From positions 1 through 21,208 of the forward strand of contig JAEZGN010000031.1 in NCBI GenBank assembly GCA_023437305.1: 21,208 bases of DNA, in the 5' to 3' direction. Made by a program: the position numbers and the translations under genes. Within the stretch, counting starts at the first letter, position 1; each line of letters opens with the position of its first letter. Of this stretch, positions 14,681 to 21,208 are shown one piece after another. The notes below the pieces were generated by a model. It did not search any database and was not told the DNA's origin. It saw only the letters and a list, made by a program, of their open reading frames with translations. The DNA comes from Bacteroidota bacterium. GTDB taxonomy: Bacteria; Bacteroidota; Bacteroidia; Bacteroidales; Dysgonomonadaceae.

Positions 14681-17600
14681 TTACAAAGAAAGTCTCAAGT
14701 CTGCTAAGAGAACAGCCGTTTCCTGTTCTTTTTTTTGTGTATCTTTGGGTTTCCATGCCACAACGAACCGTACAGATGCAGATTGCACCTTATAACCTCT
14801 TTGTTCCCATTCAGATAACGTGCCCTGCATTCTTGATGATAATTTTGCTATAGGTTTATCGACCGATGAACTATACAAGAAGAAATCATTGTAAATTAAA
14901 GAATCTCCTCCTCTTAGTGCTAAAACCTCTTGTTTCCGTTCTTTGAAGAATCCTAAATAGACATCTTTGTGAGAGAGCTGTAGTATAATTTCTTCAGGCA
15001 TATCATAGTGTTGTTGGTCAATGAGGTATTGGTTTGCACTTAAATGATTGAAGCAATCGCCGTTTGTATGTATGAATAGTCTGTTTTTTGCACGGGTTAT
15101 TCCTGTGTAGTATCGACGCATCAGATGGGCATCCTTTACATAGTTGTCGGATATGAGCATATATACATCATCAAACTCCCTGCCTTTGGCCTTGTGGATA
15201 GTTGATACCACGACATCGGTGCCTGATGTGTCGCAAAAGTCTTCCACTGACGACTCAAATACAAACTCCTTGAAGTCACTGAAATATTTTGTTTTGTTGG
15301 TTTGTTCAAACAGTTCCACACACCGCTTCACATACATCAAACTCATACTTCTGTCATAAATAGAAAAGGTTGCATGCTTGGCTTCTTCCCATAGTTCTTC
15401 TGTGATTAGCGGTGTTTTTATCCGTTTGTCTATATACCTTAGGAAGTATCTCATTTCCGCCATGTTCCAAAAACGTAAACCGTCCATTGATTGTATCAGT
15501 TTACTGTTTATGCCATGTTTCCGCAAAAGAGCCATCAGGATAACGGCCTCTTCATTTGTTTGGGTCAGTACACAAGAAGTTCCTTTATCCCTATGTTGAA
15601 GCAAGTTTTCGACGAGCGGCTGATACATATATTCCGATTGATAGCGTATTACTTCAACCCAACCCTTTTCTTTTCTCATGGAGATAATTGGTGTACTTTT
15701 TATCCTTTTATGTATGTTTTTCAAGAATCCGTTGGCAAAATCCACCGGCTGGCGCGCACTGCGGTAATTTTCGGTCATTTCGACAAACGTGCTTCCGCTT
15801 TCTTGTGCCAGTCGGGACATATAACCGGAATCGGAACCGCGGAATTCATAGATGTTCTGGTCATCGTCTCCCACTGCTATCACACGCATCTCCTCATTAT
15901 GAGTCATTAAAGCCTTTACAAGCGCATGCTCTTCAGCTCCCATATCCTGAGCCTCATCTATGACTAACACCGTCTTGCCAATCTTATTGGGTTCCACTTC
16001 TCCTTGACATATCATCTCGGCTGCATTTGAAACGACATTTCTTGATTCTTCAAGATTTCCTATCCGCCCCAGGAGGTCGAAGCAATAGGAGTGGAATGTT
16101 TTTATTTCGACAAAATGGGCGGCGTTACCTATCAACTCCATGAGCCTTTGTTTGAATTCCGTAGTGGCTGCCCTTGAAAACGTCAACATCAGGAGCTGTT
16201 CGTGTTTCACGTCTTCAAGTAGCAGAAGTGAGGCCAGTTTGTGGACCAATACTCGTGTTTTCCCACTGCCCGGACCTGCTGCAACCACAATGCAACGTGA
16301 ATCCTTATCGGAAATAATTTCCATTTGCCGTTTGGATAATTGCCCAAACAATTGCTTGTATTTCTGTGGCGTCAAGTTGCGTTGTATCTCGCTTACTCTG
16401 TCTCCTTTAAAGTATTTTGCGATAAACTTCCTGTAGTCCATTTGGAAATAGTCTTGAACATATTGCAAAGCTACATGGTAATCCCTCACCATTAGATTTG
16501 CATATTCGCCTACAATATGCACTTGCTGGATTTTCAACTTGTAGAATTCGTTGAGCATCCGGTAGTCATCTTGCTTGTATCTCGACTTGTTGTCCTTTAT
16601 TCTTTGGATATTCATAGCGTTATAAAGCACCAGAAAACCGCCTTCAAGTTTTAGTGCACCGATTTTCGACAAGTACAGAAGCGCTTCTTCCACGTCTTCC
16701 AACTGGATGTTATCAAGTCCGCTGAAAAGGGATTGAGAACTCGACCTTATTCGATTCAGAAGTTCTATTACGGAGAACTGAATGGCTTTGTCGGGAACAT
16801 CCTTCTTTTCTGCATCTGAAGCTAATCTATATAACCATCCCACGGCAAAACGACTTATTTCCAATCGTTTCTCAAAACGCCTTATGGTCGACTCCAAGTC
16901 TGCTTGACGACTTATTTCCATATTACGAACCGCATCTTCTTTCTTACGGGTATAACCCTTGACGGTGAGGAAATAGAGTAGAGTTCGGATGTCTTTTTCT
17001 TTGGACGTACTGATTCCGTCGTTCACGGCATTTTCATTCAATTGCTTGCATGATATTCGTAAAGACTCTTCGGGAATATGGTTGAGAATGTATTGTTCAA
17101 GTTTTGCAAAGCGTTCGAGGAGCATTTGTGACTTTCGTTCCGAATCGCCTGCTTCCAATAAATAGGCTGATATATCTTTGCTGTCTGCCAATATGCCTTC
17201 CTGCCGCATACGTTCCACTACGGATATAACTTCTCTTTTGCTCAGTCCCAAGATATCTGCCAGATAGTCTACCCGTGATTCTGCTTCCGAATCCTGAGCT
17301 TTGGCGATATGTTTTTGAGAAATCAATGACTTGATGATACGGACTGCCTTTTCTATTTCATCGCTGCCAAAAAGTAGTGATGCTGCTATGCGTTCTCTTG
17401 CTTCGTCCATATTCTTTACCATTATTCCCGTGGCATATACATGAGGTACATTGTTTCCTCTTACCAAGTATCCGCTTTGTTCCAAAGCTGCTAATGCTGT
17501 CCGTACACGGGTCTCAATGTCAGATACCGAATCATCCCATCCTGCTTGCCGGGCAATTTCCAACGCAGAACAGTTGACTTTCATACGGTGTTTGGTAAGG

Positions 17601-19555
17601 TCTTTGACGGCTTTCCATACCTGTTGTATTTCACTAATGCTAAGTTTCGTTTGGTTTAGCAATATAAAATGCTTGTCCAAATCATTGTCACTGTAAAGCA
17701 CATAACAACGTGCGCTAAGATCAGGATCACGACCTGCCCTGCCAGCTTCCTGTACATAATTCTCCAGCGAATCGGAAATATCATAATGCACTACAAGACC
17801 GACATCTTTCTTATCGACTCCCATACCAAATGCAGACGTGGCCACGATGATGTGTGCCTGATCGTTCATAAAAGCATCTTGGTTGGCAATTTTTTCATCG
17901 GCTTCCATTTTCCCATTGAAAGGGAGTGCCTTGTAACCGTCACGAGTCAGTTTTGCAGCCAGTTCCTTTGTCCGTTTGGTGCGTGACACGTAAACAATTG
18001 TCGGACAATCGGCTTCTGCTACAAGTTCTCTCAATTTTAAATATTTGTCATTGTCATTCTCTACATGTATGACGGAATAGTGTAGATTTGTTCTTGAGGC
18101 TGTTGATGCGAATAATTCCAAGTTCAAATCCAAAGTCTGCTTGAAATAGTCACAGATGTCTTGGATTACTTTCTGTTTTGCCGTGGCCGTGAAACAGGAT
18201 ACAGGTATCGGGGTTTTGCATTTTTTCTTTTGCTGGTATTTTTGGATGAATTTGCCAATGTAGAGATAGTCAACTCTGAAATCCTGCCCCCATGAAGAAA
18301 AGCAGTGCGCTTCGTCTATCACAAACCTTACAACGTGGCGCGCCATCAATATTTTCTCGATTGTTTTTGAACGGAGCATTTCGGGAGAGATATACAACAA
18401 CGAGGCTTCTCCGTCTTGTACTCTTTGTATGGACAGTGATCTTGTGATAGGGTCTAACATCCCATTTATGGTTACGGCATCCGTGATGCCTCTGTCGGCA
18501 AGGTTGTCTACCTGGTCTTTCATCAAGGACTGCAAGGGGGAGATGACAACCGTAAGCCCGTGCACAGAGTGTCCCGCCATGAGTGCAGGCAGTTGGAAGG
18601 TAAGTGATTTACCACCGCCGGTAGGAAATATTGCCAGCAGCGATTTCCCTTTTACCGCAGCTTGGGCAGCACGTTCTTGCAGTGGCTCGCCTTCGTATGT
18701 CCGGAAGCGCTCATATCCGAAAAATGTTTTTAGGTTATGGAGCACATCCAATTGCGTATGGCAGTAGTCGCAGCTTTCTTTGCAAGTAGTGTGTCGCAGG
18801 AGTTTTATGATAAATTCCACTTCCGGATAATTATAAAGTACCCATCCGGGAGTGATGGAGCGGTAATCGGTGGTGTCAATCAGAGCCAATGCGTATGCCA
18901 ATCCGCATGGATATTGATTGGTGAGCATGTCAAGGTCGGCATGTTGGCAAATTTTTCCGGCATAAAGTTCTTTAATAAGTTCAGGTATTCCTTTATGGAT
19001 ATACTCCGCACTTACCATACTGAGAAATCCTTCAAATTCCTTCTTGCCCTTCAGCAGCGATGCAAATAGTATACGCTTTTCTTCCGGTAATGAATGCCAG
19101 CATGCTATTTCATTCAACAATAAGTCTTTTGCTTTCTTGCAATCGTTCACCGGATTGTTCATTTGTTCGCTCATCAGTTTGTCATCTTTCACAAGCCTGT
19201 GGTAAGGGTATTCAGGGAACAGTAAAGGCGAAACATAAAGTGTATCAACTAAAATCCAGCGGCATATTTTGTCCGTAAACAGGTATTTAGCATCATGGTG
19301 AACGATATTGTGTCCGCAGATGTAGTCTACATCGTTTAAGAAAATGAATAGTTCTTCTTTTGAGGTTTTATGAAATGTCGTGTTATCATGCTTGAGGACT
19401 CCTATATCATGGATTCTATGGTCTTTCAAGCCTATTTCAATATCTACTATGGCATAATTGTGGGCACTACATGGTACAGAGGTGGTTTTATTGCCGATGA
19501 TATTGTTTCTATCCTCGGTTTTCTTGATTCCTATGAGTTTGCTCCATATTGACAT
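14681..19555 (-). CDS. DEDD exonuclease-like / RecQ / UvrD-type triple fusion helicase
   Basis: This 1624-aa protein is intact. Residues about 33-150 look like a DnaQ-type exonuclease: VDIEIG (D38, E40), CGHNIVHHD (D88), and NNPVNDCKKAKDL (D138, with Asn where DEDDh enzymes have His). A Cys-rich link (C258, C262, C265) follows. The RecQ motor spans about 280-640: FGYERFR, Walker A PTGGGKS (311-317), DEAH (414-417), FTATA, and FGMGVDKKDVGLVVHYD ... QEAGRAGRD; the four-Cys RecQ zinc site is not evident. About 640-1060 are helical/winged-helix segments. The UvrD/PcrA motor is about 1070-1500: AAGPGSGKT (to 1100), VIDEAQD, VGDDDQNIYEFRG, VSTIHKAKG, YTGITRAK. The predicted activity is ATP-driven 3'-5' DNA unwinding with possible strand trimming. 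The gene is monocistronic, with its own promoter at about 19651. Its biological role is unknown to me; repair, recombination or phage defence are options. Confidence 0.9.
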   Translation of the reverse strand: MSIWSKLIGIKKTEDRNNIIGNKTTSVPCSAHNYAIVDIEIGLKDHRIHDIGVLKHDNTTFHKTSKEELFIFLNDVDYICGHNIVHHDAKYLFTDKICRWILVDTLYVSPLLFPEYPYHRLVKDDKLMSEQMNNPVNDCKKAKDLLLNEIACWHSLPEEKRILFASLLKGKKEFEGFLSMVSAEYIHKGIPELIKELYAGKICQHADLDMLTNQYPCGLAYALALIDTTDYRSITPGWVLYNYPEVEFIIKLLRHTTCKESCDYCHTQLDVLHNLKTFFGYERFRTYEGEPLQERAAQAAVKGKSLLAIFPTGGGKSLTFQLPALMAGHSVHGLTVVISPLQSLMKDQVDNLADRGITDAVTINGMLDPITRSLSIQRVQDGEASLLYISPEMLRSKTIEKILMARHVVRFVIDEAHCFSSWGQDFRVDYLYIGKFIQKYQQKKKCKTPIPVSCFTATAKQKVIQDICDYFKQTLDLNLELFASTASRTNLHYSVIHVENDNDKYLKLRELVAEADCPTIVYVSRTKRTKELAAKLTRDGYKALPFNGKMEADEKIANQDAFMNDQAHIIVATSAFGMGVDKKDVGLVVHYDISDSLENYVQEAGRAGRDPDLSARCYVLYSDNDLDKHFILLNQTKLSISEIQQVWKAVKDLTKHRMKVNCSALEIARQAGWDDSVSDIETRVRTALAALEQSGYLVRGNNVPHVYATGIMVKNMDEARERIAASLLFGSDEIEKAVRIIKSLISQKHIAKAQDSEAESRVDYLADILGLSKREVISVVERMRQEGILADSKDISAYLLEAGDSERKSQMLLERFAKLEQYILNHIPEESLRISCKQLNENAVNDGISTSKEKDIRTLLYFLTVKGYTRKKEDAVRNMEISRQADLESTIRRFEKRLEISRFAVGWLYRLASDAEKKDVPDKAIQFSVIELLNRIRSSSQSLFSGLDNIQLEDVEEALLYLSKIGALKLEGGFLVLYNAMNIQRIKDNKSRYKQDDYRMLNEFYKLKIQQVHIVGEYANLMVRDYHVALQYVQDYFQMDYRKFIAKYFKGDRVSEIQRNLTPQKYKQLFGQLSKRQMEIISDKDSRCIVVAAGPGSGKTRVLVHKLASLLLLEDVKHEQLLMLTFSRAATTEFKQRLMELIGNAAHFVEIKTFHSYCFDLLGRIGNLEESRNVVSNAAEMICQGEVEPNKIGKTVLVIDEAQDMGAEEHALVKALMTHNEEMRVIAVGDDDQNIYEFRGSDSGYMSRLAQESGSTFVEMTENYRSARQPVDFANGFLKNIHKRIKSTPIISMRKEKGWVEVIRYQSEYMYQPLVENLLQHRDKGTSCVLTQTNEEAVILMALLRKHGINSKLIQSMDGLRFWNMAEMRYFLRYIDKRIKTPLITEELWEEAKHATFSIYDRSMSLMYVKRCVELFEQTNKTKYFSDFKEFVFESSVEDFCDTSGTDVVVSTIHKAKGREFDDVYMLISDNYVKDAHLMRRYYTGITRAKNRLFIHTNGDCFNHLSANQYLIDQQHYDMPEEIILQLSHKDVYLGFFKERKQEVLALRGGDSLIYNDFFLYSSSVDKPIAKLSSRMQGTLSEWEQRGYKVQSASVRFVVAWKPKDTQKKEQETAVLLADLRLSL
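14709..14736 (+). terminator. Intrinsic terminator-like hairpin inside the 3' end of the helicase gene
   Basis: AGAACAG (14709-14715), a 7-base loop, CTGTTCT (14723-14729), then an uninterrupted run of T to 14736. In the plus direction this is a well-formed rho-independent terminator about 75 bases after the stop of the AlbA_2 fragment. It lies within the last codons of the convergent helicase gene, so it may be a chance structure or may limit antisense transcription. Confidence 0.45.
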
Positions 19556-19649
19556 ATCTCAATATAATAAATAGTTTTACAACTTGAATTTGTTATGTAT
19601 CTGCATCGTTTTCTTATTGTTGTTTGGGTATAACATCCCAATATCATAC

Positions 19650-19665
19650 ACAAAGGTAAGGATAA
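19650..19665. repeat. Right copy of the 16-bp direct repeat, containing the helicase -7 box
   Basis: ACAAAGGTAAGGATAA differs by one base from the left copy at 14641-14656. The two copies lie 5009 bases apart and enclose the complete helicase gene with its leader. Confidence 0.5.
19651..19658 (-). promoter_or_regulatory. Promoter -7 box of the helicase gene
   Basis: TACCTTTG on the minus strand fits TAnnTTTG and predicts a start near 19644, leaving a leader of about 89 bases before the ATG at 19555. No clear TTTG was seen at -33 (a T-run lies at about the right distance). The leader is AT-rich and shows no obvious regulatory fold. Confidence 0.5.
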
Positions 19666-19743
19666 AACCGAAGAATCTGTTAAAAACATCGCTTTCTTTT
19701 GATTTTTATGTGTTTACATCTCTTTATTTATGAATAAAAATCG

Positions 19744-19751
19744 TACTTTTG
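19744..19751 (+). promoter_or_regulatory. Promoter -7 box upstream of the integrase pseudogene
   Basis: TACTTTTG matches TAnnTTTG on the plus strand and is divergent from the helicase promoter. A second match, TATATTTG at about 19800, is closer to the pseudogene. Neither has a strong -33 partner. Confidence 0.35.
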
Positions 19752-19829
19752 TGAGCAAGAGCTGTGGTTGCTTATGGATGCTTATTTTCGGGTTTGCGTT
19801 ATATTTGCAACACGTTTACGCAAGTCGCT

Positions 19830-20580
19830 GATAGATATATCACGTTGATTTTCAAGAAGAAAGGCGGCGAGAAGCGGGGCGGCAACCAGCCTCTGATGTG
19901 CCGTATCACGATGGAGGCGAGGTTAAACAGTTCAGTTGCAAGCGGGACGTTCCCCTGCGGTTGTGGGACGTGGAGAACAACCGAGCTTCTGGCAAAAGCA
20001 TGGAAGCACAGAAAATCAACCTTGCGGTAGATAAAATCCGTGTAGGAGTAAACCGCCGTTATCAGGAACTGATGCAGGCGGACAGTTATGTTCCGCTAAA
20101 CTCAAAGACGCCTGTCTCGGTATCGGCGTCAAGCAGGAAACTTTGCTAAAGCTGTCCGAGTAGCACAACGCCGAGTTTGCGAAGAAAGTCGGACACAGAT
20201 TTCTGCCCCATACCCACAAGCGTGAGGACATCCCGTTAAAGGAACTCAACCTCACATTCATCAACGACTTCGAATATATCCTCAGAACGGAGAAGATATG
20301 CCGGAACAATACCGTGTAGAGCTACATGATTGTGTTGAAACACATCGTTTCGATAGCGAGAAACGACGGATGTTTGCCGTTCAATCCCTTTACGGGATAT
20401 ATTAACTCTCCCGAAAGCGTGGACAGGGGCTACCTCACCCAAACGGAGACACAGATGCTCATGGACGCCCCCGTGAAGAACGCCACCTATGAACTTGTAC
20501 AGGACTTGTTCGTCTTTTCGGTGTTCACGGGTCTGGCGTATTCCGATGTCCCTACATTTTCAGAGACCCTGAACGAGTAA
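19830..20580 (+). pseudogene. Degenerate and truncated tyrosine integrase
   Basis: Fragments of one integrase appear in three frames. KKKGGEKRGGNQPLMCRITM (to about 19915) is followed after a one-base loss by GEVKQFSCKRDVPLRLWDVENN ... VNRRYQELMQADSYV (to about 20090). After another shift comes KLKDACLGIGVKQETLLKLSE, then TAG (20161-20163), AEFAKKVGH, and what looks like an internal loss of about 20 residues. KREDIPLKELNLTFINDFEYI follows, then TAG (20317-20319), probably from TGG. Then comes MIVLKHIVSIARNDG ... FVFSVFTGLAYSDV. Homology ends there, so the C-terminal catalytic part with HxxR and Tyr is gone. The piece is visibly more GC-rich than its surroundings, which suggests transfer from another source. 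It marks an older integration at this locus. Confidence 0.85.
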
Positions 20581-20716
20581 AAATTTGTTTCTTCTTAGAT
20601 TGCTCTAACGTCTTCACTGACAATGATCCCTTCTAAAATAATTGTTGCCATAGTAATGAAATTTAAATTATTTATAAAATTTTTTATTCTTATGAGGAGT
20701 GAGCTTTTTCAAAAAC

Positions 20717-20772
20717 CTTTTTCGGCCGTTAAGAAAGTTGTCGCCGCTCCACTTTCTTAACGGCCGAAAAAG
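20717..20772. repeat. 22-bp perfect inverted repeat with 12-base loop
   Basis: The left arm 20717-20738 is exactly complementary to the right arm 20751-20772. Each arm contains TTTTTCGGCCGTTAAGAAAG or its complement, with the palindromic CGGCCG near the outer end. The loop is 12 bases (20739-20750). No U-run follows directly on the plus strand. On the minus strand GGTTTTTGAAAAAG follows, so weak termination leftwards is possible. It could instead be a dispersed palindromic repeat or a relic of a transposon end. Confidence 0.75.
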
Positions 20773-21072
20773 ACAAAAACATTCCGATCTCCCCCGAAGG
20801 AGGCTTAGAAGCGGCTTCATGATCTACATTTTGGGGTCTACTGCTTTTTTTATTATCTTTGTTCTTGAATACAACGGGTTTATTTTCTCCGTATTTACTT
20901 AATTCTTTAAGTATTTAATTTGTTCTGGTTGGAACGGTACCGTCTTTAAAAATATAGCACCGTTTTCTTTTTGTTTTTTTATCCGTGTTTATATGATAAG
21001 GACAATATCAAGTAGTTTTAATTATCTATTTTAAACATGCTTGCATAGTCAATTCCCTAGCGAAAAAAATCA

Positions 21073-21080
21073 TATATTTG
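21073..21080 (+). promoter_or_regulatory. Promoter -7 box of the right-edge gene
   Basis: TATATTTG fits TAnnTTTG and lies 43 bases before the ATG at 21124. The -33 region lacks a clear TTTG. Confidence 0.45.
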
Positions 21081-21123
21081 TATAAAGCTTAATATAATTA
21101 ACACCATTAACTTAAATCCTATA

Positions 21124-21208
21124 ATGAAAGAGTTTTTTGCAAGTATGGATGGCACTCAACAATTTTATTGGTATATAGCCATCGGAGCTAGTGTAATATT
21201 TATTATAC
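21124..21208 (+). CDS. N-terminus of a membrane protein, partial (NfeD/OB-fold type possible)
   Basis: Twenty-eight codons are visible: MKEFFASMDGTQQF, then WYIAIGASVIFII, which begins a transmembrane helix. The start MxxFFxxMxxTQQFYWYIAIGASVIFI resembles, from memory, the N-terminus of Bacteroidales NfeD-like/OB-fold membrane proteins often encoded beside flotillin (SPFH) genes. The visible part is too short to be certain. The start is supported by a TAnnTTTG box 43 bases upstream. It probably marks the return to the chromosomal backbone. Confidence 0.5.
   Translation, partial: MKEFFASMDGTQQFYWYIAIGASVIFII

Larger units (their letters stand above)
20581..21123. other. Non-coding region with a long perfect inverted repeat
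   Basis: No supported gene is seen. An AT-rich stretch (about 20640-20695) precedes a 22-bp perfect inverted repeat (20717-20772). Short open frames cross the repeat on both strands (about 67 codons plus, about 50 codons minus, from 20820 to 20668). They are likely by-products of the palindrome, since both read the same FRPLRK and FLNGRKR stretches. Further right, AACGGT (about 20932) and ACCGTT (about 20958) form a weak hairpin before a T-rich run. Confidence 0.5.

Noticed and set aside
15144..19552. Many 60-140 codon plus-strand frames opposite the helicase gene
   Set aside because: They lie antisense to motif-rich helicase codons and show no recognisable protein features.
20668..20902. 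Small proteins encoded across the 22-bp palindrome on both strands
   Set aside because: Both frames repeat the same residues because of the palindrome and lack convincing starts, so they are treated as by-products.
4593..21046. GCTTGCAT at 4593-4600 and 21039-21046 as an attachment-site duplication
   Set aside because: An 8-base match between two regions of this size is expected by chance, and no integrase-like context supports it.
1..21208. CRISPR array
   Set aside because: No set of regularly spaced identical repeats with unique spacers was seen; the short repeats found are promoter- or linker-associated.

Overview
The window comes from a Bacteroidales bacterium (Bacteroides, Parabacteroides or a close relative). 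The evidence is a TonB-dependent receptor with an N-terminal carboxypeptidase-regulatory-like domain, a partner surface lipoprotein, a NBU/Tn4555-like integrative mobilizable element, a Mpi-type serine recombinase, and repeated matches to the Bacteroidetes -7 promoter box TAnnTTTG. No tRNA, rRNA or CRISPR array was seen.

Layout. (1) 1-4177, minus strand: a TonB-dependent receptor (4121-1155) followed by a DUF4876-like lipoprotein (1102 to beyond the left edge), probably one operon. (2) About 4.4-12.2 kb, plus strand: a decaying integrative mobilizable element. It holds a zinc-ribbon/HTH gene, a tyrosine integrase, a small Xis-like HTH gene, a VirE-N/PriCT/DUF3987 primase-helicase-like gene, a MobC-like protein, a MobA/VirD2-type relaxase, a membrane protein and a serine recombinase. 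At least six lesions were read directly: one frameshift in the zinc-ribbon/HTH gene, two frameshifts and a TAA in the primase-like gene, a TAG in the relaxase, and one frameshift in the serine recombinase. The integrase, Xis-like protein, MobC and membrane protein look intact. (3) 12.2-14.65 kb: debris of accessory genes. It contains the target-recognition end of an Eco57I/TaqI-type restriction-modification enzyme, and an AlbA_2/Schlafen-ATPase gene (COG2865 type) whose N- and C-terminal parts now lie on opposite strands. Directly downstream of the C-terminal part is a three-TM coiled-coil protein. (4) 14.68-19.56 kb, minus strand: one intact 1624-aa gene fusing a DEDD exonuclease-like domain, a RecQ helicase and a UvrD/PcrA-type SF1 helicase. 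It is bracketed by near-identical 16-bp direct repeats. (5) 19.7-20.6 kb: a heavily mutated tyrosine integrase pseudogene with a more GC-rich base composition. (6) 20.6-21.2 kb: a 22-bp perfect inverted repeat, then the first 28 codons of a membrane protein gene that runs off the right edge.

How it fits together. The interval between the nutrient-uptake operon and the right-hand membrane gene behaves as an integration hotspot: two generations of integrases, a crippled mobilizable element, restriction-modification and AlbA_2 wreckage, and one large intact helicase-nuclease. The best candidate for an undescribed function is that helicase fusion. It is the only large reading frame kept intact among debris, which is consistent with, but does not prove, a selected role such as defence or DNA processing. 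Protein family names are recognised from sequence motifs alone; no database search was possible.
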